In this document: in pieces, positions 35,583 to 44,805 of the stretch
Layout: every line of letters begins with the position of its first letter
Numbering within the stretch: position 1 is the first letter of the stretch
Assembly: GCA_965222695.1 (NCBI GenBank)
Contig: OZ244967.1
Location: forward strand, 3,224,001-3,288,000
Direction of reading: 5' to 3'
DNA length: 64,000 nucleotides
From: UBA7957 sp965222695
GTDB lineage: Bacteria; Pseudomonadota; Gammaproteobacteria; Granulosicoccales; Granulosicoccaceae
The notes under the pieces: generated by a model
Database searches by the model: none
What the model saw: only the letters and a program-made list of their open reading frames with translations
Told to the model about the DNA's origin: nothing
Translations under genes and position numbers: made by a program

Positions 35583-37214
35583 ATGACTCAAAACACCAAC
35601 TACGATTACATCATCGTCGGCGCCGGCTCGGCCGGCTGTGCCCTGGCTTACCGTTTAAGCACCAACCCCGACATCAACGTGCTACTGATCGAAGCGGGCC
35701 GCTCGGACATCAACCCCTTTGTGGCCTCACCGCTGGGTGAAACAGCACTGCTAGAAGGTGCCTACGATTGGAACTTCCCCTCTGAACCCGAGCCGATGCT
35801 GAGTAACAACACCATGAAATTGGCACGTGGCAAGGTGCTGGGCGGCTCCTCCTCGATCAATGGCCAGCTGGCGTTCCGCGGCCACCCCGAGGACTACAAC
35901 GCCTGGGAAGCGATGGGTAACCCCGGCTGGAGCTACCAGGATGTGCTGCCGCTGTTCAAGCGGATGGAGCGCTACGAGGGCGGCGAGAGCGAACAGCGCG
36001 GCGGCAAGGGCCCGATCTCCGTGATCAACAGCACCCACCAGCACCCGCTCTGGGATGCCTTTATCGAGGCCGGCAAGGAGATGGGTTTTGACGAGGTTAA
36101 GGACTTTAACAGCGGCTATATGGACGGCTTCGGCTACTGCCAGCACACCCATTACAAATACCCGCTGTTACGCTGCTCCTCCTCCTACGGCTACCTGCTC
36201 AAAGCCCGCCGTCGCAAGAACTTGACCATCACGCTGTGCTCTGAGGCCCAACGCCTGATCATCGAGGGCAACGTGGCCAAGGGTGTCACCTACCTCAAGG
36301 ACGGCCTGATCCATACCGCCCGCGCCAAACACGAGGTGATTCTCAGCGCCGGTGCGTTCATGAGTTCAAAGCTGCTGCTGTTGTCTGGTATCGGCCCGAT
36401 GCAGGAGATCGAGGCGGTCGGCATTCAGTGTATCAACGACCTGTCAGGCGTCGGCAAGGGACTCAAGGACCAGATCGGCACCTTCGTGCAGCACTACGCC
36501 AAGGATCCGATCTCCTACTTCAAGTACACCAAGGTGCTGAACCAGATCGCCGCTGGTCTCGAGTGGCTGGTGCTGGGCAAGGGCCCACTCACCGTGTTCC
36601 CGATGAACTGCTCGGCCTTCATGACCTCCGAGGTTGGAGAACAGGAGGGCATGAAGCAACCTGACGTTCAGTTCTACATGTTCCCGGTCGCGGTCAACGC
36701 CTACAAGGACGATACCTACGATACCCGATTCCACGGCTACAACATCCACTGGGGCCAGATCCACCCGGAGTCATCCGGCGAAGTCACGCTACGCTCCAAC
36801 AACCCGGCCGATGGCCCGAAAATCATCAACAACTTCTTTACCAATAAGAAGGATCGCAAGGTGAACCGCTGGGCTTACCGGATGGCACGTAAGCTGATGG
36901 CTACCGATGCACTATCGAAATTCAGTGCTGGCGAACAGACCCCAGTCTGCGAAACCGACGAGGAGATCGACGAGCTGACCAGTCGTTACTTCGCTAACCA
37001 CTACCACTCGTTCGGAACCAATAAGATGGGGCCGGCCAGTGACAAGATGGCGGTGGTTGACCACGAGCTCAAGGTGCATGGCATCAAGAACCTGCGCGTG
37101 GCCGACGTATCGATCATGCCGCGAGCTGTCAGTGGCGGCTTCAACCTGCCGTCGACTATGATCGGCGAGAAGTGCTCCGACATGGTCCTGGCCGACTACG
37201 CCAACAGCGAGTAA
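35583..37214 (+). CDS. GMC-family FAD-dependent alcohol dehydrogenase (choline dehydrogenase-like)
   Basis: The 543-residue product starts with the FAD motif YIIVGAGSAGCALAYRLS. It has the two GMC signatures ARGKVLGGSSSINGQLAFRG and SAGAFMSSKLLLLSGIGP, and the C-terminal active-site part NHYHSFGTNKMGPASD with ADVSIMPRAVSGGFNLPS. This is BetA/choline dehydrogenase style, though the end lacks the usual NPN. It would oxidise a primary or secondary alcohol to an aldehyde or ketone and pass electrons to the membrane chain. With the BetB-like enzyme and the betaine transporter in the same island, a quaternary or tertiary amino alcohol is a fair guess at its substrate. Confidence 0.9.
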   Translation: MTQNTNYDYIIVGAGSAGCALAYRLSTNPDINVLLIEAGRSDINPFVASPLGETALLEGAYDWNFPSEPEPMLSNNTMKLARGKVLGGSSSINGQLAFRGHPEDYNAWEAMGNPGWSYQDVLPLFKRMERYEGGESEQRGGKGPISVINSTHQHPLWDAFIEAGKEMGFDEVKDFNSGYMDGFGYCQHTHYKYPLLRCSSSYGYLLKARRRKNLTITLCSEAQRLIIEGNVAKGVTYLKDGLIHTARAKHEVILSAGAFMSSKLLLLSGIGPMQEIEAVGIQCINDLSGVGKGLKDQIGTFVQHYAKDPISYFKYTKVLNQIAAGLEWLVLGKGPLTVFPMNCSAFMTSEVGEQEGMKQPDVQFYMFPVAVNAYKDDTYDTRFHGYNIHWGQIHPESSGEVTLRSNNPADGPKIINNFFTNKKDRKVNRWAYRMARKLMATDALSKFSAGEQTPVCETDEEIDELTSRYFANHYHSFGTNKMGPASDKMAVVDHELKVHGIKNLRVADVSIMPRAVSGGFNLPSTMIGEKCSDMVLADYANSE

Positions 37215-37419
37215 GAGCTGATCCGTAGCAGGGACGTGTTCGCTTGTCAGTTTTCACCCTAATGGCGCCACCCGTTTTCGGGTTAAAGGCACCACTTAAA
37301 TCCTGCTTTTTCCTGCTTCAGACAGAGCTAATTATTGACTGTTTCAGTACCGATTTCAACGTCTGTATTTTTGGATTGAGTCGATGCGCGAGGGGCTCGG
37401 TAACTTTTACCATCCAGAA

Positions 37420-37685
37420 CCACTTGATACGCGCGATAACGAAGCCGATCGAGTGTTGCTGCACACACCCCAACCCAGCGCCGCGCCGACGACCAACAGC
37501 AGGTCACCAATCACCAATCCGAGCAGGGTCAACAGTCCGACGCGTTCCCTCGTGGAGGCTGCGCAGCATCACTGTCATCATCCCCGGCCCCGGGTGGCGA
37601 CATCCATCGCCAACAGCAGGGTAAAGCCCAGCAGCTGCTATAGCGGAAGCATCGTGGTGTTACCGAACCCCATGCAGCGGCTAAA
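37420..37685 (-). pseudogene. Remnant of a LysE/RhtB-type amino-acid exporter
   Basis: On the minus strand, reading across frames gives LLGFTLLLAMDVATPGPGMM then LLTLLGLVIGDLLLVVGAAL, the N-terminal region of the LysE family. At least two frameshifts are needed (one in the CCCGGGGCCGGGG run), and the rest of the gene is missing. It fills much of the 500-bp gap before the aminotransferase end. Confidence 0.6.
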
Positions 37686-37710
37686 AACAACGAGGCAAGC
37701 GTGGTGGCGC

Positions 37711-39126
37711 TTAGGCCTTCCAGCTGCCCTCTTTGACCAGCTCGTCCATCACTTCGTTGACGGACTTCAGCGCGATCGCGACGATTTCGTCGACATCGCC
37801 CTTGGTGCTGCTCATCGGCGGTGCAAAGCCAAGGGTGTCCTGGTGCGGCATCGCCCGCGAGATCATGCCGTTCTTCAGACACCGGGCTGAGAGACGTGGA
37901 CCAACTTTCAGGCTCGGGTCGAAACGGACCTTATTCTGCTTGTCGGCGACAAACTCGATCGCGCCCAGCAGGGTCACGCCACGGAACTCGCCGACCAGCG
38001 GATGATCGTCAAACGCCTTGTGCATCTGCTCCTGGAAGTAAGCACCAACCACATTGGTGTTTTCCATCAGGTTCTCATTCTTGATGATGTCGAGGTTAGC
38101 CAGAGCAGCCGCAGCACCCAAAGCGTGACCGGAGTAGGTCCAGCCGTGACCGATCGGGCCAAACTTGTCGGTACCCTCTTCCAGTACCACCCAGACCTTG
38201 TCGTTGACGATGGAACCGGACAACGGCAGGTAACCTGAGGTCATCCCCTTGGCCACTGTCATGATGTCGGGCTTGATGCCGTAGCGATCGGAACCGAAGT
38301 TGTAACCGGTACGGCCGAAGCCACAGACCACCTCGTCGGCGATCAGCAGGATGTCGTACTTGGCCAGTACTTTCTGGATCTCATCCCAGTAACCTTCGGG
38401 CGGCGGTATGATACCGCCAGTACCCAGCACCGGCTCACCGATGAAGGCGCCGATTGTTTCCGGGTTCTCTTCGATGATCTTGCGCTCCAGCTGCTCGGCG
38501 CAGTACTTGGAGAACTCCAGCTCGCTCATGCCCGGCTTGGCTTCCCAGAAGTGGTGCGGCGCGATGGTGTGTTTGATGTCGCTCATCGGCAGGTTGAAGC
38601 TGTTGTGGAACGCCGGCAGACCAGTCATCGAGCCGGTCATGATGCCCGATCCGTGGTAGGCGCGCATGCGTGAGATGATCTTGCGCTTCTGCGGCTTACC
38701 CTTAACGTTCCAGTAGTGCCAGACGATCTTGATGTTGGTCTCGTTGGCGTCGGAGCCGGACATACCGTAGTAGATCTTGCTCATACCGGCCGGCGCCATC
38801 TCGATCACCCGCTTGGACAGCTCGATCAGCGGGGGGTTGGAGTGGCCGACATAGGTGTGGTAGTAGGCCAGCTTGGTGGCCTGCTTATGGATCGCATCGG
38901 CGATCTCGGTACGGCCGTAGCCCACATTGACGCAGTACAGGCCCGCAAACGCGTCGATGGTCGAAACGCCGTTGGTGTCGGTAATGCGAATGCCGCTGCC
39001 GCTTTCAATGATTCGCGGCGAGTTCAGCTCGCCATTGGCGTGCTGCTTGAGCGGAGTGGAGGCGTGGAAGATCGTCTTGCGATCGACCTCTTCCAAACTC
39101 AGATCGTTGCCGATAACGTTAGTCAT
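37711..39126 (-). CDS. Class III PLP aminotransferase
   Basis: The 471-residue product is an omega-type transaminase. It shows AFAGLYCVNVGYGRTEIADA, SKIYYGMSGSDANETNIKIV, AYHGSGIMTGSMTGLP, and the PLP region ILLIADEVVCGFGRTGYNFG with Lys in IMTVAKGMTSGYLPL. Taurine-, beta-alanine- or putrescine-pyruvate aminotransferases and the diaminobutyrate aminotransferase DoeD are the closest types by motif. The ATG at 39126 has CAGGAGA in front; the open frame begins earlier at 39147. It follows the aldehyde dehydrogenase gene by 35 bp in a minus-strand operon, as expected for an amine-to-aldehyde-to-acid pair. Confidence 0.9.
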   Translation of the reverse strand: MTNVIGNDLSLEEVDRKTIFHASTPLKQHANGELNSPRIIESGSGIRITDTNGVSTIDAFAGLYCVNVGYGRTEIADAIHKQATKLAYYHTYVGHSNPPLIELSKRVIEMAPAGMSKIYYGMSGSDANETNIKIVWHYWNVKGKPQKRKIISRMRAYHGSGIMTGSMTGLPAFHNSFNLPMSDIKHTIAPHHFWEAKPGMSELEFSKYCAEQLERKIIEENPETIGAFIGEPVLGTGGIIPPPEGYWDEIQKVLAKYDILLIADEVVCGFGRTGYNFGSDRYGIKPDIMTVAKGMTSGYLPLSGSIVNDKVWVVLEEGTDKFGPIGHGWTYSGHALGAAAALANLDIIKNENLMENTNVVGAYFQEQMHKAFDDHPLVGEFRGVTLLGAIEFVADKQNKVRFDPSLKVGPRLSARCLKNGMISRAMPHQDTLGFAPPMSSTKGDVDEIVAIALKSVNEVMDELVKEGSWKA

Positions 39127-39161
39127 AGTGGTTCTCCTGTTAAACACTAGTAGCCACGTGC

Positions 39162-40667
39162 TTAGAGCGGCAGCGTACCCATGCAGATGTATTTGGTTTC
39201 GGTGTATTCGTTGAGGCCCTCGGTGGCACCCTCACGGCCCAGGCCCGACTGCTTAACGCCGCCGAACGGAATCGGATAGCCGGTCATCTTGACGCTGTTG
39301 ACCGCGACCATGCCGTACTCCAGCGCGTCGGTGAACTTCCAGATCCGCTCGATATCACGCGTATAGACGTAAGATGCCAGGCCGTACTCGGTGTCGCTGG
39401 CCTCCCGGATCACCTCCTCCTCGCTGTCGAACGGAATGATCGGCGCGACCGGGCCGAAGGTCTCATCAGTGTAGATCGCCATTTCCTTGGTGACATCCGC
39501 CAGTACGGTCGGCTGGTAGAACAGCGGGCCGCGCTCGTCACGCTGACCGCCGGTCATCAGTCGGGCGCCTTTGGCGACGGCATCGGCCACATGCTCTTCA
39601 GACTTGAGCACCTGGTTCTCATGCTGCAGCGGAACGATATCGACATCTTCAAAGCCACTACCCAGGTGCAATTTGCTCACCGCCTCGGTGAAGCGCTCGA
39701 CGAACTCATCGTAGATCTCACGCTGGATGTAGATCCGGTTGGCGCCCAGGCAGTCCTGCCCGGACGTGGTGAATTTGGCGTCGATCGCGCCCTTGACCAA
39801 GTTGTCCATATCGACGTCGGCAAAGCCGATAAAGGGTGCGTGACCGCCGAGTTCCATCGCCACCTTCTTGATGGTGGTGGCGCACTGCTCGTTCAGAATT
39901 CGTCCGACCTGGGTCGAGCCGGTGAAAGAGAACGCCCGTACCTTGGCGTTGCTGGTCAGCTCTTTGACCAACACCCGTGAGCTGCCGGTCAGCACATTGA
40001 ATACGCCTGCCGGGAAGCCGGCCCGCTCGGCCAGCTTGGCCAGCGCCAACGCGGTCAACGGGGTTTCCATCGACTGGTAGGCGACCACCGGGCAACCGGC
40101 GGCCAACGCCGCGGCGGCCTTACGGGTCAGCATCGCCAGCGGGAAGTTCCACGGTGTCACCAGCGCCGCAACCCCCACCGGCACCTTGACCGACATCAGG
40201 TGCTTGCCGGCCAGATGCGAAGCGATGGTTTGGCCGTTTATGCGCTTGGCCTCCTCGGCAAACCACTCGATAAATCCAGCGCCGTAATCCACCTCGCCAC
40301 GGCCGTCATTCAGGGTCTTGCCCTGTTCGAGCGTCATGATCAGCGCCAACTCTTCTTTGTGGGCGATGATCAGGTCGTGCCACTTCATCAGCAGCTTGGC
40401 GCGCTCCTGCGGCAGCAGTGCCTTGAAGCCGGCGAACGCCACATCGGCGGCATCGATTGCCGCACGCACCTGCTGGACCATCAGATTGGGCAGTTCTGCC
40501 AGGGTTTCACCGGTGGCCGGATCCGTGACCGCTTTGGTGCTACCGTCACCATCGACCCACTGACCATTGATAAATGCCTGATTAGGTAGCAGCCCCTTAG
40601 TCTCCAGCTGCTGGAGCTTGTCGGCAATAAACAGCTTGGTATCGGTTGTCATATTCACAGCAAGCAT
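39162..40667 (-). CDS. Succinate-semialdehyde dehydrogenase-like aldehyde dehydrogenase (GabD type)
   Basis: The product is about 501 residues with GabD-type motifs: VAALVTPWNFPLAMLTRKAA, FSFTGSTQVGRILNEQC, KVAMELGGHAPFIGFADVD (Glu) and FTTSGQDCLGANRIYIQ (Cys). GabD-like enzymes oxidise succinate semialdehyde; aspartate-semialdehyde-oxidising DoeC belongs to the same superfamily. The ATG at 40667 has AGAGAG before it; another ATG is at 40652. It lies between the M20 hydrolase (86 bp) and the aminotransferase (35 bp), so it probably oxidises the transaminase product. Confidence 0.9.
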   Translation of the reverse strand: MLAVNMTTDTKLFIADKLQQLETKGLLPNQAFINGQWVDGDGSTKAVTDPATGETLAELPNLMVQQVRAAIDAADVAFAGFKALLPQERAKLLMKWHDLIIAHKEELALIMTLEQGKTLNDGRGEVDYGAGFIEWFAEEAKRINGQTIASHLAGKHLMSVKVPVGVAALVTPWNFPLAMLTRKAAAALAAGCPVVAYQSMETPLTALALAKLAERAGFPAGVFNVLTGSSRVLVKELTSNAKVRAFSFTGSTQVGRILNEQCATTIKKVAMELGGHAPFIGFADVDMDNLVKGAIDAKFTTSGQDCLGANRIYIQREIYDEFVERFTEAVSKLHLGSGFEDVDIVPLQHENQVLKSEEHVADAVAKGARLMTGGQRDERGPLFYQPTVLADVTKEMAIYTDETFGPVAPIIPFDSEEEVIREASDTEYGLASYVYTRDIERIWKFTDALEYGMVAVNSVKMTGYPIPFGGVKQSGLGREGATEGLNEYTETKYICMGTLPL

Positions 40668-40753
40668 CTCTATCTCTCTAATTATCCTGTTGAACTGCGC
40701 AACGCAAACGGCCCTAATTGGGATGTTTCGTTGCCCGTAATGATTAAAGTCAG

Positions 40754-42001
40754 TCAGAGCAACTGGGCCAACAGCGCATGTAGCAGTACGTTGGTTCCCT
40801 TCTCCAAGTGTTCCGGCGCGGTCCATTCGTCCGGGTGATGACTCAGGCCGCGAATACTGGGGACAAAGATCATGCCGGCATCGGCGACCAGCGCGAGTGC
40901 TTGAGCGTCATGGCCCGCGCCCGACGGCATTACCTGACTGCTGTAGCCCAGCTTGTCCGCACACGACTTGATCGAATCAACCAGCGACGGGGCCATCAGG
41001 GCAGCGGGGTTAACACATTTCACCTCGATCTGAACGCCGACGCTGTACTGTTCAGCCACCTGCTCAGCGACAGCCGCGACCTTGGTGGCCAACTGCGCGC
41101 TGTTGGCTTGGTCCAGATCCCGGCTATCGAGACGCACGGTGGTCTCGCACGGAATCACATTGGGATAACCCGGTTTGATGGCGCAGGTACCGAAAGTCAT
41201 GCGCGTCGATGCGTTAGCATTACCCTCCTCATCCAGCAGAGCGTAGCAACGAGTCACGAACTCAGCGGCTGCACGGAAGGCATCTTTGCGCATAATCATC
41301 GGCGTCGTGCCGGCGTGATTGGATAAGCCGGAGAAGGTGTAGTCGATGTTGCGCTGACAGACAATGCCCTCCACCACTCCGATATCCAGATTTAGGTTTT
41401 CCAGTACCGGGCCCTGCTCGATATGTAGTTCAATGTACTTTTTAATAGCCCCGGCGGGGTATGCTGCATTGCGGACATTGGCCGGATCGAAGCCATTGCC
41501 GGCCATGGCGTCGGTGAGCTTCTGGCCAGCAAAGTTCACCGCGTTTTCGACATCTTCGTCGTTGATAGTGCCCGACATCGCCATGGCGCCGAGTAGACTC
41601 AGAAATGCTCCTTCCTCGTCATTAAATGCAACCACTTCAAGGGGTGCAGCCAGCTCGATGTTGTTTTCGGTGATCACGCGCGTCACCTCGATCCCGGCCA
41701 AAACCCCCAGCGAACCGTCCAGTGGCCCACCGTTATGGACGGTATCGATGTGGGAACCGGTCATCACTACAGCACCTTCGTCAGGCCCCGTGCGACCGAT
41801 CACATTACCAACCAAGTCGATTCGAGTGGACATGCCAGCAGCCTGCATCTGGCCGATCAGCCAGTCGCAGGCTGCTCGGTACTCGGGAGTGAAGGAGTGA
41901 CGATTAATGCCGCCGGAGGACTGTTTACCGATCGCCGCCAAAGCTTGGACATCGGCCAGGAGACGCTCTTGATTGATACGTAACTTGCTATGGATCGGCA
42001 T
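40754..42001 (-). CDS. M20-family Zn amidohydrolase (N-carbamoyl-L-amino acid hydrolase/allantoate amidohydrolase group)
   Basis: This 415-residue binuclear zinc hydrolase has the HyuC/AllC-type motifs: MTGSHIDTVHNGGPLDGSLG (metal His/Asp), VAFNDEEGAFLSLLGAMAMS (bridging and catalytic acids), KKYIELHIEQGPVLENLN and the C-terminal MPSGAGHDAQALALVADAG. Members cleave N-carbamoyl, allantoate, ureidoglycine or N-acyl amides. In this island it occupies the place where the deacetylase DoeB would be expected, upstream of the aminotransferase and aldehyde dehydrogenase, so an N-acyl or N-carbamoyl diamine is a plausible substrate. Confidence 0.9.
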   Translation of the reverse strand: MPIHSKLRINQERLLADVQALAAIGKQSSGGINRHSFTPEYRAACDWLIGQMQAAGMSTRIDLVGNVIGRTGPDEGAVVMTGSHIDTVHNGGPLDGSLGVLAGIEVTRVITENNIELAAPLEVVAFNDEEGAFLSLLGAMAMSGTINDEDVENAVNFAGQKLTDAMAGNGFDPANVRNAAYPAGAIKKYIELHIEQGPVLENLNLDIGVVEGIVCQRNIDYTFSGLSNHAGTTPMIMRKDAFRAAAEFVTRCYALLDEEGNANASTRMTFGTCAIKPGYPNVIPCETTVRLDSRDLDQANSAQLATKVAAVAEQVAEQYSVGVQIEVKCVNPAALMAPSLVDSIKSCADKLGYSSQVMPSGAGHDAQALALVADAGMIFVPSIRGLSHHPDEWTAPEHLEKGTNVLLHALLAQLL

Positions 42002-42579
42002 AGTGAGTTCCCATTCTCTTTTACTAAACTGGCTGAACTAACCTCGTTCAGCGCCATTAATGAAAGCGACAGTTATCCCAGCGGCCTAGCCCTTCAACAA
42101 CTTATCAATTCGTCCTTCTCGTGATGGCACCATGGGTTCCACCCAGTGATAGCGACAAGTTACCAACCCTTTGCCATTGAAAAAATCACATTTATTCAGA
42201 ACCAATTCAAAGCAATATCAAAGTAAAAACACGACATCCGCTCAAAAAACGGGCCGTTCATGGAACGACCCGCGCTGTACTGACAACATTCGACGTTCTT
42301 GTCCTCAACATCAAACCGTGAATTAGCCCAGAGCGCCACATACAAGACAAATAACTTTGACAGCACCCGAACTTTAGTTAGATAAAATCCAATTCACACG
42401 ATAGAGTTACGAAGTTATCCTACCCGGCATGGTAGGCGTATAAACCGATATTAATATAGCCACCAATATTTCTAGCTACAAACGGAGGATATTCACTAGC
42501 TTTCCTAGGCGATAATGGGCATACAATGCCGACCTTCGAACTAACTACCAAAAAACAGTAACTACATGAGGAAAACGCT
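42002..42579. other. Intergenic/promoter region between the M20 operon and proX
   Basis: About 580 AT-rich bp between divergent units. It must contain promoters on both sides. A small inverted repeat, CCTAC then GGTAGG, lies near 42419-42438. I see no gene in it. Confidence 0.4.
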
Positions 42580-43524
42580 ATGTATATGAGGATCAAACAC
42601 GCTTTAGCCGGCGCCATGCTTGCAGGATTAGCTGCGCTAATACCTTATCACGCTCAGGCAGCTGATCCGGTGCGCGTATCGATCACGGACTCCTCTGACG
42701 CCGACTTTGTAGCCTATGTCTACGGCGGTGTCATGGAGCAGAAGGGCCACAATGTGGAATATATCCGCATCGACTACTCGGCCCAGATCGCCGCACTGGA
42801 AGCCGGAGATCTCGATGTTGCGACGTCAATGTGGGAGACCACTAGCTGGCACGCCATGCAAGAAGCCGAAAAAGCCGGCCAGATCGGCATCTACGGCTCA
42901 AGCGGTGTCGAAGTGACCGAATCCTGGTGGTACCCCAAGTACCTTGAGGAGGTCTGTCCGGGCCTGCCCAACTGGGAAGCGCTGAAGCAGCCCGACTGTC
43001 AGAAGGCTCTGTCCACCGTTGAAACCGCTCCGAGCGGTCGCTTTCTCGACGCCCCGGCTGATTGGGAAACCGATGTCGCTCCGCGTATGGAAGCTTTGGG
43101 ACTGGACTACGAAGTGGTTAACTCAGGTTCGGCCATCACCATGGTTGCCGCGATGCGCGCCGCCATCGACCGCAATGAGCCGATCATTGGCTGGGGCTAC
43201 ATCCCACACTGGTTCTACAACAAGACCCCGGGCGGTTTTGTTGAGCTACCGGCCGCCGACGAAGCCTGCTTCGAGGATAAGACCGCTGGCCCGAACCCTG
43301 ATGCAACCTACGACTGTGGTTACAACGCAGGTCACATCTGGAAAATCGGAAGTGTTGATCTGGAGAAGCGATTGGGCGAAGCCGCACGTGTACTGAAGGC
43401 TATGACTCTGCCGACAGACCCAGTAGCCGAAGCCACTGATCGGGCTGAAAATGGTGGTGAAAAAGTTGAGGCTATCGCTCACGATTGGATTGCTAAAAAC
43501 AAAGACACATGGAACAAGTGGTAA
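42580..43524 (+). CDS. Glycine betaine/choline-type ABC transporter substrate-binding protein (ProX/OpuAC family)
   Basis: The 314-residue product has a signal peptide (KHALAGAMLAGLAALIPYHA, cleavage after AQA). The mature part is of the OpuAC type: VRVSITDSSDADFVAYVYGG, LDVATSMWETTSWHAMQEA, VEVTESWWYPKYLEE and GWGYIPHWFYNKTPGGFVEL. The many Trp residues suit an aromatic cage for a quaternary amine. It is followed by a strong terminator-like hairpin, which fits higher expression of the binding protein than of the downstream ATPase and permease. Confidence 0.9.
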   Translation: MYMRIKHALAGAMLAGLAALIPYHAQAADPVRVSITDSSDADFVAYVYGGVMEQKGHNVEYIRIDYSAQIAALEAGDLDVATSMWETTSWHAMQEAEKAGQIGIYGSSGVEVTESWWYPKYLEEVCPGLPNWEALKQPDCQKALSTVETAPSGRFLDAPADWETDVAPRMEALGLDYEVVNSGSAITMVAAMRAAIDRNEPIIGWGYIPHWFYNKTPGGFVELPAADEACFEDKTAGPNPDATYDCGYNAGHIWKIGSVDLEKRLGEAARVLKAMTLPTDPVAEATDRAENGGEKVEAIAHDWIAKNKDTWNKW

Positions 43525-43538
43525 GCTTGCCCCTAGGT

Positions 43539-43564
43539 TGGAGGCCCGCGAGGCCTCCATTTTT
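43539..43564 (+). terminator. Rho-independent terminator or attenuator after proX
   Basis: TGGAGGCC (43539-43546) pairs with GGCCTCCA (43552-43559) around CGCGA, then TTTTT. It lies between the binding-protein gene and the ATPase gene of what is probably one transport locus, so partial read-through is likely. Confidence 0.88.
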
Positions 43565-43775
43565 CCACGATTGGCGATCTGATTGTTGATTTGCACTTAT
43601 AAAGTGACCGAGGATTTGCATTAAAAATTGACCCGCCTGGGATAACCGGTTATGGCTCAAGTTTTCAGTTTTTTATCGGTCATTTCTCATCCCCAAGCAT
43701 CGTGGCCCATTCAACAACAACCGCTACAGAATTCATCCAGGGGTCTAAAACAATGCTAGGTTCTACTTTAAAAAG

Positions 43776-44795
43776 GTGCATGTCGTGACACAACAATCCA
43801 TTCTGCAATGTATTGACCTCTGGAAGGTTTTTGGCGCAGGTGCGGAAAATTTCGCCACCACACCGGGCCTTGATGCCGACAACGCCGCCTTTCGCGATTG
43901 CGGCATGGTGGTCGGTTCACGCGAAGTCAATCTGGATGTCAGAGTCGGAGAGATTTTTGTCGTCATGGGGCTGTCCGGCTCCGGCAAGTCGACCCTGCTG
44001 CGCTGCATGACTGGCCTCTACGAGCCAACCCATGGCCACATGCTGATCGACGGTATCGACATCGCGAAACTCAAGCCCAAAGAGCTTGTCAAATTGCGTC
44101 GAGAGAAGATCAACATGGTGTTTCAAGACTTCGCTCTGCTACCGCATCTCACGGTTTTAGGCAATATCGCGTTCCCTCTGAAAATCCAGAGTGTCGCCAA
44201 GCATGAGCGAGAAGCCAAAGCCCGCGAAATGATCGAACTAGTCGGACTCACGGGGCGCGAAAACTACTTCCCCGACGAGCTTTCCGGTGGCCAGCAACAG
44301 CGCGTCGGTATCGCACGCAGCCTGACCACACAGCCTGAAGCCTGGTTCCTCGACGAGCCCTTCTCCGCACTCGATCCACTGATTCGGTATGAGATGCAAA
44401 ACGAATTCCTACGAATCCAGAATCAGCTCAAGAAAAGTATCGTGTTTATTACCCACGACTTCGAAGAGGCGGTACGTCTGGCTGACCGGATCGCCATCAT
44501 GAAGGACGGCCGCATCATCCAGCAGGGACCGCCGGAAAGACTGATCCTCAATCCCGCCGACGACTATGTGACCGAGTTTACCCAGCATATCCCGAAGCAG
44601 AAGGTGCTGAGGATCGGTTCGGTGATGCGCAAGGATGAGACCCCGACCAACACATCCATCACAATCGACGCCAACGCCAAGATCAGCGACTCGGTTCACG
44701 CGATCATGGAAGCCGACGGCTCGGTCGGTGTCGTCGACAACGGTCGACCCGTTGGTGCAGTGCATCGCCTCGACCTTCTGCCGATCATTATGTAA
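43776..44795 (+). CDS. Betaine-type ABC transporter ATP-binding protein (ProV/OpuAA-like)
   Basis: A 339-residue ATPase with Walker A MGLSGSGKSTLLRC, the signature LSGGQQQRVGIARSL, Walker B AWFLDEPFSALDPL and the switch FITHDFEEAVRLADR. The N-terminal LWKVFGAGAENFATTPGLD is the usual ProV start. The tail (KISDSVHAIMEADGSVGVVD) looks like part of a CBS domain, the osmotic-sensing element in OpuA. GTG at 43776 is the first start and GTG at 43785 an equal alternative. The permease gene follows after 10 bp. Confidence 0.92.
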   Translation: MHVVTQQSILQCIDLWKVFGAGAENFATTPGLDADNAAFRDCGMVVGSREVNLDVRVGEIFVVMGLSGSGKSTLLRCMTGLYEPTHGHMLIDGIDIAKLKPKELVKLRREKINMVFQDFALLPHLTVLGNIAFPLKIQSVAKHEREAKAREMIELVGLTGRENYFPDELSGGQQQRVGIARSLTTQPEAWFLDEPFSALDPLIRYEMQNEFLRIQNQLKKSIVFITHDFEEAVRLADRIAIMKDGRIIQQGPPERLILNPADDYVTEFTQHIPKQKVLRIGSVMRKDETPTNTSITIDANAKISDSVHAIMEADGSVGVVDNGRPVGAVHRLDLLPIIM

Positions 44796-44805
44796 GAGGT
44801 GGATC